From positions 1-21,976 of the forward strand of contig JAHWKQ010000009.1 of assembly GCA_019347785.1 (NCBI GenBank): a DNA stretch of 21,976 bases, given 5' to 3'. Source of the DNA: Actinomycetota bacterium (GTDB lineage: Bacteria; Actinomycetota; Nitriliruptoria; Euzebyales; Egibacteraceae). Position 1 is the first letter of the stretch; the number at the start of each line of letters is the position of its first letter. This document shows, piece after piece, positions 7,782 through 17,955 of this stretch. A program made the translations under genes and the position numbers. The notes under the pieces are model-generated. The model was given only the letters and a program-made list of their open reading frames with translations. It was not told the origin of the DNA and did no database searches.

Positions 7782-9014
7782 CTACGGGGTCGACGCGTCG
7801 GCGGGGGCCGGCGGCCGCGTCTCGTCGAGCAGCGACTCCACCCGGTCCCAGACGACCCGGGCCAGGCCCGCCTTCGACGTGAGCGCCACCTCGCTGCGGC
7901 CCCCGCCGGCGGACAGCAGCACCGCGCGGTTCGTGTCGACGTTGAAACCCGCGTCGGGGGCGTCGACGCGGTTGACGACGATGAGGTCCAGCCCCTTGCG
8001 GTGCAGCTTCTCCCGGCCGCGCTCCTCCGCCAGGTCGGTCTCGGCGGCGAAGCCGACGAGTACCCGGTGCCCCTTGCGCCTGCCCAGCTCGGCGAGGATG
8101 TCGGGGTTGCGCTCCAACGGCACGCCGGTGAAGCCCTCGTCGTCCTTCTTGACCTTCTGCGCCGCGTAGCTGGCGGGGCGGAAGTCGGCGACGGCCGCCG
8201 CCTTGACGACCACGTCGGCGTCGTCGCACAGCTGCATGACGGCGTCGCGCATCTGCCGGGCGGTCTCGATCCGTCGCACCGACCGCAGCCCCGGTGGATC
8301 CGCCAGGTGGCTGGGCCCGCTGACGAGGTCGACACGGGCGCCGCGTCGGGCGGCCTCGGCGGCCAGCGCGTAGCCCATCTTGCCGCTGGAGCGGTTGCCG
8401 ATGAACCGGACCGGGTCGATGGGCTCCCGGGTGCCTCCGGCGGTCACGAGCACGCGGCGGCCGGCCAACGGCCCCGAGGCGGTGCCCAGCGCCCGGGCCA
8501 CGGCTTCGAGCAGCTCGTCCTCGTCGGCCAGGCGGCCCGGGCCGCTGTCGCCGCCGGCCAGGGCGCCCTCGCCCGGCTCCACGACGGTGGCGCCGCGATC
8601 GCGCAGCACGGCCAGGTTGGCCCGGGTGGCGGGATGCGCCCACATCTCTGTGTGCATCGCCGGGGCCAGCACGACGGGGCAGCGCAGGCACATGAAGACG
8701 CTCGTCACCAGGTCGTCGCAGAGGCCGTGCGCGAGCTTGGCCAGCAGGTTGGCGGTGGCGGGTGCGAAGACCGCCACGTCCGTCTCGCGGGCGAGCCGCA
8801 CGTGCAGCACGCGGTGGGCGTCGGTCAGCACGCCGGTGTGGGCGGGCCTGCCGGTGAGCCCGGCGAAGGTCGGCGGGCCGACGAACGCCGCGGCGTGCTC
8901 GGTCAGCACCGCCTGCACGGTCGCCCCGGCCTTGACCAGCCCGCGGGCCAGCGACGCGGCCTTGTACGCCGCGATCCCACCGGACACGCCGAGCAGGACG
9001 TGGCGGCCCGACAG
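7782..9014 (-). CDS. coaBC: Bifunctional phosphopantothenoylcysteine decarboxylase / phosphopantothenate-cysteine ligase
   Basis: This CoA biosynthesis enzyme couples phosphopantothenate to cysteine and decarboxylates the product. The N-terminal flavoprotein (CoaC) domain has GVSGGIAAYK (9-18), catalytic H71 (RVLHVRLA) and PAMHTEMW (118-125). The C-terminal ligase (CoaB) domain has AGGTREPID (192-200), NRSSGKMG (207-214), a KAAAVADFRP stretch and NPDIL. Length is about 410 residues, normal for Dfp. The start is a problem: in this frame there is no ATG, GTG or TTG between deep inside rpoZ and the middle of the first helix. I place the start at a CTG (9014), giving MSGRHVLLGVSGG, which fits homologues but has no clear RBS. 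An indel in the sequence upstream is the other explanation. Confidence 0.93.
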   Translation of the reverse strand: MSGRHVLLGVSGGIAAYKAASLARGLVKAGATVQAVLTEHAAAFVGPPTFAGLTGRPAHTGVLTDAHRVLHVRLARETDVAVFAPATANLLAKLAHGLCDDLVTSVFMCLRCPVVLAPAMHTEMWAHPATRANLAVLRDRGATVVEPGEGALAGGDSGPGRLADEDELLEAVARALGTASGPLAGRRVLVTAGGTREPIDPVRFIGNRSSGKMGYALAAEAARRGARVDLVSGPSHLADPPGLRSVRRIETARQMRDAVMQLCDDADVVVKAAAVADFRPASYAAQKVKKDDEGFTGVPLERNPDILAELGRRKGHRVLVGFAAETDLAEERGREKLHRKGLDLIVVNRVDAPDAGFNVDTNRAVLLSAGGGRSEVALTSKAGLARVVWDRVESLLDETRPPAPADASTP

Positions 9015-9078
9015 CCGGTCCGGCGAGACGTCGGCGCTCGGCTCGCGGTCCCCGTCCGTCTCCCCGCCGCGCGTCCGC

Positions 9079-9438
9079 TCAGGCGTCGTCGTCGTCGGGC
9101 TCCTCCGCCGGGGCCTCGTCGGCGCCCAGCGACAGCACCTCGGCGGCGTCGGCGTCCTCGGCGTCGGCGGCGTCGGCGTCCTCGGTGTCCTCGGTGTCCT
9201 CGGTGTCCTCGCCGCCCAGCAGCTCCTCGGCCACCCGTCGGGCGTCACCGGGGTACTGCGGCACGATCTTGCCGGCGGCGACTTCCTCCAGCGCGATCGA
9301 CAGGGGCTTGTTGGAGTCCACCTGCTCCACGAGCGGGGGCGTGTACTGGCCGAGGCCCTCGCCGAGCGAGTGGTAGTACAGGTTGATCTCACGGGCGCGG
9401 CGGGCGGCGATGTGGACCAGCGTGTACTTGCTGTCCAC
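9079..9438 (-). CDS. rpoZ: DNA-directed RNA polymerase omega subunit
   Basis: Omega binds beta-prime and helps RNA polymerase assembly. The core matches actinobacterial omega: DSKYTLVHIAARRAREIN, then YYHSLGEG and KPLSIALEEVAAGKIV. The C-terminal third is an acidic low-complexity tail (EDTEDTED, DADAADAED) encoded by short tandem repeats and not needed for the fold. The listed GTG at 9438 gives 119 residues. The same frame continues upstream with ATIDELLATV, the conserved omega N-terminus, back to the gmk stop codon, so translation very probably begins earlier. The only start-like codon there is ATC at 9468, 10 bases after AGGGAG. The gmk-rpoZ order is typical. Confidence 0.94.
   Translation of the reverse strand: MDSKYTLVHIAARRAREINLYYHSLGEGLGQYTPPLVEQVDSNKPLSIALEEVAAGKIVPQYPGDARRVAEELLGGEDTEDTEDTEDADAADAEDADAAEVLSLGADEAPAEEPDDDDA
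9139..9211. repeat. Short tandem repeats encoding the acidic tail of omega
   Basis: The 9-mer ctcggtgtc occurs three times in a row (9181-9207), next to related units of ctcggcgtc and gcgtcggcg type. On the coding strand they give Glu-Asp-Thr and Asp-Ala repeats. Such a run can gain or lose units by slippage without shifting frame, because units are multiples of three. Confidence 0.7.
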
Positions 9439-9474
9439 GGTCGCCAGCAGCTCGTCGATGGTCGCGATGGCGGC

Positions 9475-10065
9475 TCAACTCCCTGTGTGGCGTGGCCCCC
9501 GGGGCACGGCCGGGGTCACCGCAAGTATACGGGCGATCGCGTCCGCGGCCTGCTCGACGCGGTTGTTGACCACGATGTGGTCGAACTCCCCCGCCTGCCT
9601 CAGCTCCCAGTGGGCGATGGCGATGCGGCGGTCGATCTGCTGGGCAGTGTCGGCGCGCCGCCGGCGCAGGCGATCGCGCAGCGCCTCCTCCGAGGGGGGG
9701 ACGAGGAAGACGAGCACCGCCTCGGGGTAGCGGCTGCGGACCATGCGGGCACCCTGCACCTCGATCTCCAGCACGACCGGGCGCCCCTGGGCCAGGGCCT
9801 CGCCGACGGGCGCCCACGGGGTGCCGTAGCGCCACCCGTCGAACTCGGCCCACTCCAGCAGCCCACCGGACCCGACCAGGGCGTCGAACGCGCCGTCGTC
9901 GAGGAAGTGGTAGTGCACCCCGTCGACCTCGCCGGAGCGCCGGGGGCGGGTCGTGGCCGACACGGACACGGCCAGCTCCGGCAGCCGCTCGCGCAGGGCA
10001 GCGACCACCGTGCCCTTGCCGACCCCCCCGGGGCCGCTGACGACGAGCAGCCGTCCCGGGGGCAC
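9475..10065 (-). CDS. gmk: Guanylate kinase
   Basis: This 196-residue enzyme phosphorylates GMP to GDP with ATP. The P-loop is SGPGGVGKGTV (10-20). The GMP-binding region follows (SATTRPRRSGEVDGVHYHF, about 37-55), then the LLEWAEFDGWRYGTP stretch and the lid region with RLRRRRADT. Length is in the family range. The GTG start (10065) lies 7 bases after the mihF stop. The TGA stop is in frame with, and directly precedes, the rpoZ N-terminus. The mihF-gmk-rpoZ order is characteristic of actinobacteria and supports all three calls. Confidence 0.97.
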   Translation of the reverse strand: MPPGRLLVVSGPGGVGKGTVVAALRERLPELAVSVSATTRPRRSGEVDGVHYHFLDDGAFDALVGSGGLLEWAEFDGWRYGTPWAPVGEALAQGRPVVLEIEVQGARMVRSRYPEAVLVFLVPPSEEALRDRLRRRRADTAQQIDRRIAIAHWELRQAGEFDHIVVNNRVEQAADAIARILAVTPAVPRGPRHTGS

Positions 10066-10072
10066 GCGCTCT

Positions 10073-10396
10073 CTAGGAGCGCTGGGTGCTGAACTGGTCG
10101 AGCAGCTTGGCCCGCTGGTTGGCGCCCAGCCCGCGCAGCCGGCGCGAGGGCGAGATCTCCAGGCGGTCCATCAGCTTGCGCGCCCGCACCTTGCCCACTC
10201 GTGGCAGCGACTCGAGCACGGCCGAGACCTTCGTCTTGCCGACGACCTCGTCGTTGTCCGCGCGTCGCAGGACCTCTTTGAAGTCGATCTCACCGGCCTT
10301 GAGCTGCCGCTTCAGGTCGGCGCGGACCCTGCGCGCATGCCCCGCCTTGTCGAGGGCCTGGCGCCTGGCGTTTTCGTCGAGCTCGGGCAGGGGCAT
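10073..10396 (-). CDS. mihF: Integration host factor, actinobacterial type (mIHF)
   Basis: This small basic protein of 107 residues matches the actinobacterial integration host factor, a nucleoid DNA-binding protein unrelated to proteobacterial IHF. A helical N-terminal part (about 1-40, rich in Arg/Lys) precedes the compact helix-two-turn-helix region with the hallmark stretch VSAVLESLPRVGKVRARKLM and then GLGANQRAKLL. The ATG at 10396 has a strong RBS (GGGAGG, 8-base spacing). It is the first gene after a good promoter that overlaps the pyrE stop, so it can be expressed independently of the pyrimidine genes. It is the clearest phylum marker in the window. Confidence 0.96.
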   Translation of the reverse strand: MPLPELDENARRQALDKAGHARRVRADLKRQLKAGEIDFKEVLRRADNDEVVGKTKVSAVLESLPRVGKVRARKLMDRLEISPSRRLRGLGANQRAKLLDQFSTQRS

Positions 10397-10441
10397 CTGT
10401 TCGACCTCCCGCGATGCGGCGGTAGCGGGGCTTGCGGGCGC

Positions 10442-10469
10442 ATCCTAACCGTTGGCCGCCGCCGGTCAA
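10442..10469 (-). promoter_or_regulatory. Sigma-70-type promoter for mihF and the downstream block
   Basis: On the coding strand there is a TTGACC -35 box (10469-10464), a 16-base spacer, and a TAGGAT -10 box (10447-10442). This is close to consensus and stands out in such GC-rich DNA. The expected start near 10435 leaves a leader of about 40 bases before the mihF ATG and its GGGAGG RBS. The pyrE TGA stop is embedded in the -35 box. Confidence 0.7.
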
Positions 10470-11074
10470 CGACGGCCGGGGCCGCCCGGTCGGCCGGGGC
10501 GGCTGCCGGGCGACTCGAGGGGCAGCCCCCGCGCGCACAGCGGGCACTCGGGCGGCGTCCATGCCCCGGCGGCGACCGCCAGCAGGGCGGTCACCGGCTG
10601 GGCGGGCCGCTCCTCGGCGGGCAGCCCGCCCGAGCGGTCCACCAGCGCGGCGACGCCGACGACCGTGGCGCCACGCCTGGCGCACAGCGCGGCGACCTCC
10701 GCGGCGGACCCCCCGGTGGTGACCACGTCCTCGACGACCAGCACCCGGTCCCCCTCCTCGACCACCTGGCCCCGCCGCAGCGCCATGCCCGGGCGATCCG
10801 CGCGCTCCGCGAAGACGAAGCGGCGCCCCAGCGCGGCGGCGACCGCAAAGCCGGCGAGGATCCCCCCGACCGCGGGAGAGGCGACAACGTCCGGGGTCCG
10901 GTCGCGGACCCGCCCGGCCAGGGCGGAACCCAGGTCCAGCGCGACGTGCGGGTGCTGCAGCGCCAGGGCGCACTGCAGGTAGGTGTCGGAGTGCCGGCCG
11001 CTGGACAGCCGGAAGTGCCCGCCGCGCAGCACGCCGAGGCGCTCGAACAGCGCCGCGACGTCCTGGTCGGTCAC
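10466..11074 (-). CDS. pyrE: Orotate phosphoribosyltransferase
   Basis: This 202-residue enzyme joins orotate and PRPP to give OMP, the fifth step of UMP synthesis. The PRPP-binding motif VLVVEDVVTTGGS is at 111-123. RADRPGMALRRG (91-102) corresponds to the flexible catalytic loop. FRLSSGRHSDTYLQC (21-35) is the N-terminal orotate/PRPP region. The C-terminus carries CPLC (177-180), seen in many longer PyrE proteins, followed by a Pro/Gly/Arg tail. The GTG start overlaps the pyrF stop (GTGA). It is the last pyrimidine gene, and the promoter for mihF lies over its stop codon. Confidence 0.96.
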   Translation of the reverse strand: MTDQDVAALFERLGVLRGGHFRLSSGRHSDTYLQCALALQHPHVALDLGSALAGRVRDRTPDVVASPAVGGILAGFAVAAALGRRFVFAERADRPGMALRRGQVVEEGDRVLVVEDVVTTGGSAAEVAALCARRGATVVGVAALVDRSGGLPAEERPAQPVTALLAVAAGAWTPPECPLCARGLPLESPGSRPGRPGGPGRR

Positions 11075-11763
11075 GCCCGAGCCGGCCGGCCGGACGCCCC
11101 CAGCTCGGCGGCCAGCGCCCGGGCGGCCGCCCCGGGGTCGGCGGCGGCCGTCACCGGGCGTCCCACCACCAGATGGTCGGCGCCCGCGCGCAGCGCCTCG
11201 GCCGGCGTGGCGACCCGCGCCTGGTCGTCGGCCCCGGTCCCGGCCGGGCGCACGCCGGGCACGACCAGCACCACGTCGGGGCCGACCGCCGACCGCACCG
11301 CCGCCACGTCCGTCGGGGCGCACACCAGCCCGCCCGCCCCGGCGTCGAGCGCCAGCCGGGCCAGACGCGGCACCTGCAGGCCAGCCGCCGGCTGGCCGAC
11401 GCGCGCCAACGCCCGGTCGTCCAGGCTGGTCAGCACGGTCACCGCGAGCACCCGCACCCGCGGCGCAGCCCGGACGGCGGCCGCGACCATGTCCGGGCCG
11501 CCCGACGCGTGCACCGTCAGCATCCCCACGCCCAGCCCGGCGATGGCGGCGGCGGCCCCGGCGACCGTGGTCGGGATGTCGTGCAGCTTCAGGTCGCAGA
11601 AGACCGGGGCGTGGGCCGCCGCCGCCTCGACGGCCGCCGGGCCGTGCGCCCCGAACGCCTGCAGCCCCACCTTCAGGTGACCGGCGGACGGCCCGACGGC
11701 GCCCGCCAGGTCGGACAGCCGTCCGAGGTCGGCGGTGTCCAGGGCGACGATGAGCGGGTTCAT
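11071..11763 (-). CDS. pyrF: Orotidine 5'-phosphate decarboxylase
   Basis: This 230-residue TIM-barrel enzyme decarboxylates OMP to UMP, the last step of the pathway. The catalytic Asp-Lys-Asp array is in FCDLKLHDIPTTV (D57, K59, D62). The phosphate-binding motifs are VVPGVRP with a following DDQAR, and VVGRPVT near the C-terminus. This is the shorter bacterial type, not the roughly 275-residue type of mycobacteria. The ATG overlaps the stop of the inserted DUF559 gene (ATGA), and its own stop overlaps the pyrE start, so expression is probably coupled on both sides. Confidence 0.97.
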   Translation of the reverse strand: MNPLIVALDTADLGRLSDLAGAVGPSAGHLKVGLQAFGAHGPAAVEAAAAHAPVFCDLKLHDIPTTVAGAAAAIAGLGVGMLTVHASGGPDMVAAAVRAAPRVRVLAVTVLTSLDDRALARVGQPAAGLQVPRLARLALDAGAGGLVCAPTDVAAVRSAVGPDVVLVVPGVRPAGTGADDQARVATPAEALRAGADHLVVGRPVTAAADPGAAARALAAELGASGRPARA

Positions 11764-12716
11764 GGCAGGCTCTCATCGCCCGTGGAGCGTCCGGGCCGGA
11801 TACGGCCGGGATGCTCCCATGCCAGGGCCGCCCGCAACTGGCGCACGAAACCGTCGGCATCCGTCCGCGCGCGCCGCTCCGAGACCCGCAGGATCGTCCA
11901 GCCGGCGGCCTGCAGCGCGTTCTCCCGCCTGTCGTCGCGGTCCTTCTGGGCGGGCGTCGCGTGATAGCGGAACCCGTCGACTTCGATGCCGACCGCCTGG
12001 GCCGGGTAGGCGATGTCCAGCGTCGCGATCACCCGACCATCGTGCACGACCGGGAACACGCCCGGCCGGGGTGGCACGCCCGCCGCGCGCAGGAGCCGTC
12101 GCACCCGACGCTCCAGGACCGAGTCGGTCCGGTCCTGATCCAGCTCGGCCAGGACCCGCCGCAGGCGTCCGCTGCCGGGAAACGACCCCATGGCGGCGCT
12201 GCGCCGCCCGAGGTCGGGCAGGCGGCAGGAGCGCCGCTGGACGGCGACCGTGACGAGCTCGCGCAGCTCGTCCACCGAGGTGACCGCCGCCACGTCGCAC
12301 AGTGTGCGCGCCACGCTCGTGACGGCCAGGGCCCGCGCGCGGCGGGCATCACTCGCCAACAGCGTGCCGGAGCGCGTCACGCGGACACCGGCCATGGGCC
12401 GTATCCGCCGGTCACGGGGGACCACGATGTGCACGGGACGGACACGCCGGTCGGTCAGTGCCCACAGGTGGGCGGCGGTCCAGCCCGCCGCCAGGGCGCG
12501 TGTGCCCGCCACGAGCAGCGCGGCACTGACGTCGCGCTCGTACGTGCACGGGGCGCCCGGCAGCCCGAGCACGCCCCGCTGGGGGCGGGTCCACCCCCAC
12601 CCGTGCACCCGGGCGTTCACCGTGCGCCTCGGGATTCCGAGCGCCTCGGCCTGGCGCACGTGGACCACTCCGTGCTGTCCGCGTGCGAGCTCGGCCAGTG
12701 CGGTCCACCCCCGCAT
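11760..12716 (-). CDS. AbiEi-like/DUF559 protein with a Vsr-like nuclease domain
   Basis: This 318-residue protein has an N-terminal winged-helix region like AbiEi-family antitoxins (about 1-50: QHGVVHVRQAEALGIPRRTV). The middle resembles the AbiEi central region (SVARTLCDVAA, 134-144). The C-terminal DUF559 domain has the PD-(D/E)XK layout: E202 in DSVLERR, D234 in LDIAYP, E245 in IEVDGFRYH, and a closing WTILRVS strand. Such proteins are numerous in actinobacteria; function is not established, and DNA cleavage is inferred from the fold. No separate toxin gene is adjacent. It splits the pyrimidine operon between pyrD and pyrF. A perfect 25-bp direct repeat flanks it, one copy inside its last codons (encoding GRIRPGRS) and one just after pyrD. 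A TAGGTT box 6 bases before the ATG could give a leaderless transcript. Confidence 0.85.
   Translation of the reverse strand: MRGWTALAELARGQHGVVHVRQAEALGIPRRTVNARVHGWGWTRPQRGVLGLPGAPCTYERDVSAALLVAGTRALAAGWTAAHLWALTDRRVRPVHIVVPRDRRIRPMAGVRVTRSGTLLASDARRARALAVTSVARTLCDVAAVTSVDELRELVTVAVQRRSCRLPDLGRRSAAMGSFPGSGRLRRVLAELDQDRTDSVLERRVRRLLRAAGVPPRPGVFPVVHDGRVIATLDIAYPAQAVGIEVDGFRYHATPAQKDRDDRRENALQAAGWTILRVSERRARTDADGFVRQLRAALAWEHPGRIRPGRSTGDESLP
11784..11808. repeat. 25-bp direct repeat, left copy (within DUF559 3' end)
   Basis: This 25-base segment is identical to 12778-12802. Its core is gtccgggccggatacggccg, and it contains a small hairpin (ggccg-gata-cggcc). On the coding strand this copy encodes Gly-Arg-Ile-Arg-Pro-Gly-Arg-Ser near the DUF559 C-terminus, 20 bases before the pyrF start. 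Confidence 0.9.
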
Positions 12717-12722
12717 GCGCGA

Positions 12723-12728
12723 AACCTA
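12723..12728 (-). promoter_or_regulatory. Possible -10 box for a leaderless DUF559 transcript
   Basis: TAGGTT fits the actinobacterial TANNNT -10 pattern and lies 6 bases before the ATG, which would place the transcription start at or next to the start codon. No clear -35 is seen. It would let the inserted gene be expressed apart from the pyr operon. Confidence 0.3.
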
Positions 12729-12777
12729 CCGGCCGCACGGCGATCATGGCCCGCGGGCAGGGGCGCTGCTGTGGATG

Positions 12778-12802
12778 GGAGCGTCCGGGCCGGATACGGC
12801 CG
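12778..12802. repeat. 25-bp direct repeat, right copy (just after pyrD)
   Basis: This is identical to 11784-11808 over 25 bases, 994 bases away, and begins 7 bases after the pyrD stop. In the frame opened by a GTG overlapping the pyrD stop it also encodes GRIRPGRS, the same phase as the other copy. Between it and the DUF559 ATG are about 60 bases with no gene. Confidence 0.9.
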
Positions 12803-12809
12803 AGACGGT

Positions 12810-13781
12810 TCACGACGAGACGGCGCCGCGCAGGTCGGCCACGCTGGTGTGGCCCCGGGCGGCGAGCCAGCCGGGCAGACCCTCGACGAGGTCGAGCGTG
12901 GCCATGGGGTTGACGAAGGTGGCGGTGCCCACGGCCACGGCGCTCGCGCCGGCCAGGACGAGCTCCACCACGTCGGCGACCGTGCGCACACCTCCCATGC
13001 CGATGATCGGCATCAACGGCATGGCCCGGTGGACCTGGTGGACGGCACGCACGGCGACCGGCCTGATGGCCGGACCGGACAACCCGCCCGTGACGGCGGC
13101 GAGCCTGGGGCGCCGGCGCTCGACGTCGATCGCCATCCCCGGCAGCGTGTTGACGAGGCTGACCCCCGTCGCCCCGGCCGCCCGCGCGGCCTCGGCGATG
13201 GCGACGATGTCGGGGACGTCGGGGCTGAGCTTGGCGAACACCGGCAGGTGCAGCACGTCGGTCACCGCCCGCACCGCCTCGCCGGTCGTGTCCTGACGGC
13301 AGGCGAAGACGCGGTCACGGTCCTCGACGTTGGGGCAGGAGATGTTCGCCTCGACCGCGACCGGGCCTCTCACCCGCCGAAGCGCGCGGGCCAGCGCGCC
13401 GAACTCGTCCACGGTGTTGCCGGCGATGCTCACGATCGTCGGCACCCCGGCGTCCAGCAGCCACGGCAGGTCCTCGGCCAGCCACCTGTCGAGGCCGGGG
13501 TTCTGCAGCCCGATCGCGTTGAGCATGCCGCTGGGCGTCTCGGCCATCCGCGGCGTCGGCAGGCCGCCGCGGGGCTCCAGGGTCAGCGACTTGACGATGA
13601 CGGCGCCCAGGCGGTCCACGTCGAAGAAGCGGTCGATCTCCCGCCCGCTGGCGAAGCACCCGCTGGCGGCCAGCACGGGGTTGGCCAGCGTCACCGGGCC
13701 GAGGTCGACCGACAGGTCGACGCCGGCCGGCCGCGCCTCCGCCACGTCCACGACCTGCTGCGACTGCGAGCCGGAGGTCAC
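12810..13781 (-). CDS. pyrD: Dihydroorotate dehydrogenase, class 1B catalytic subunit
   Basis: This 323-residue flavoprotein oxidises dihydroorotate to orotate. Class 1B markers are present: NPVLAASGCFASG (34-46), KSLTLEPRGGLPTPRMAE (64-81), NAIGLQNPG (88-96), and the catalytic cysteine C149 in ANISCPN. FMN-site stretches VSLVNTLPG, GGLSGPAIRP and GMGGVRT follow. Class 1B enzymes pass electrons to NAD through PyrK, encoded immediately upstream, which fits. The GTG start overlaps the pyrK stop (GTGA). Downstream, pyrF would be expected, but the DUF559 gene intervenes. Confidence 0.97.
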   Translation of the reverse strand: MTSGSQSQQVVDVAEARPAGVDLSVDLGPVTLANPVLAASGCFASGREIDRFFDVDRLGAVIVKSLTLEPRGGLPTPRMAETPSGMLNAIGLQNPGLDRWLAEDLPWLLDAGVPTIVSIAGNTVDEFGALARALRRVRGPVAVEANISCPNVEDRDRVFACRQDTTGEAVRAVTDVLHLPVFAKLSPDVPDIVAIAEAARAAGATGVSLVNTLPGMAIDVERRRPRLAAVTGGLSGPAIRPVAVRAVHQVHRAMPLMPIIGMGGVRTVADVVELVLAGASAVAVGTATFVNPMATLDLVEGLPGWLAARGHTSVADLRGAVSS

Positions 13782-14673
13782 GGCGTGAGCTCCGGGGACT
13801 GGGCGCCCCCGGCCCACCACGTCCGCAGCGTCGGCCAGTCCACGCGCGCCCCGTCCAGCACCGGCCCGTCCAGGCAGGCCCGGACGTTGGCGACCCCGTC
13901 GTCGCGGCGGTAGGGCACCACGCACGACCAGCAGACGCCCACGCCACAGGCCATCGACTCCTCGACGGCGACCTGCACCGGCACGCCACGCCCGGCCGCG
14001 ACCTCGCTGACGGCGGCCAGCATCGGCATCGGCCCGCACGCGTACACCGCCCCGGAGCCGTTCGCGTCCAGCACGTCCTCCATCGCGTCCGTGACGATCC
14101 CGGCCCGCCCCGCCGAGCCGTCCTCGGTGGTGACGGTGGTCGTGCCGGCGATGCGCTTGGCGTCCATGACGCCGAGCAGCCGCGACTGGGTCGCCGCGCC
14201 CAGCAGGAAGTCCACCCGCAGACCCCGCTCCCGCAGCGTGCGGCCGAGCAGGACCAGCGGCGCGGCACCGTAGCCACCACCCACGAGCAGGCACGGCGCC
14301 GGCTCCGGCGGGGCCGTGAACGGCCGCCCCAGGGGGCCGACGACGTCCACGGCGTCGTGACGGTCCCGTCCGGCCAGCCACACGGTGCCGGGTCCGAGCG
14401 TCTCGAAGACGATCTCGATGCCCCCGCCGGCCGGGGCGCCGCTGATGCCGCTGACCGAGAACGGCCGGCGCAGCAGCGTCTCGGGGCCGTCGACCGCGAC
14501 GGACACGAACTGGCCCGGCAGCACCCGGACGGCGACGTGGGGGGCCACGACGTCCAGGAGCGTGTAGGGGCCGACACGCCGACTGCCCATCACCTCGCCG
14601 GTCTCCTGCACCGGCCCCTCGTCCCGGCCGCGCGCCCGGCCCGCCGCGGCCGACACGCGGTAGGCGGCCCCGC

Positions 14674-14677
<4 letters not shown>
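13778..14677 (-). CDS. pyrK: Dihydroorotate dehydrogenase electron transfer subunit
   Basis: PyrK passes electrons from PyrD to NAD through FAD and a [2Fe-2S] cluster. The FAD-binding RRPFSVS motif is at 70-76 and a GGGYGAAPL nucleotide loop at 133-141. The cluster cysteines are C244, C249, C252 and C268 (CGVGVCWSC, then RACLDGP). The longest form, starting at a GTG that overlaps the carB stop, has 299 residues with an Arg-rich N-terminal extension. An internal GTG at 14593, 8 bases after a strong AGGAGA, would give 271 residues starting just before SRRVGPYTLL and may be the true start. With PyrD it defines a class 1B enzyme. Confidence 0.95.

Positions 14678-17954
<3,277 letters not shown>

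Positions 17955-17955
<1 letters not shown>

Noticed and set aside
11760..12716. Complete AbiE-type toxin-antitoxin pair
   Set aside because: Only the AbiEi-like N-terminal part is present, fused to a DUF559 domain. No nucleotidyltransferase toxin gene (AbiEii) is next to it; the neighbours are pyrD and pyrF.
11784..12802. Insertion sequence with transposase
   Set aside because: There is no transposase or integrase motif, and the flanking 25-mers are direct, not inverted. The repeat is longer than the usual target-site duplication, so the mechanism is left open.
12412..12813. Minus-strand ORF starting at the pyrD stop and overlapping the DUF559 gene
   Set aside because: Beyond the first 12 codons (which contain the direct repeat) it is an Arg/Gly/Pro-rich shadow of the DUF559 frame. 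Only its beginning is of interest, as a remnant of the original pyrD-pyrF junction.
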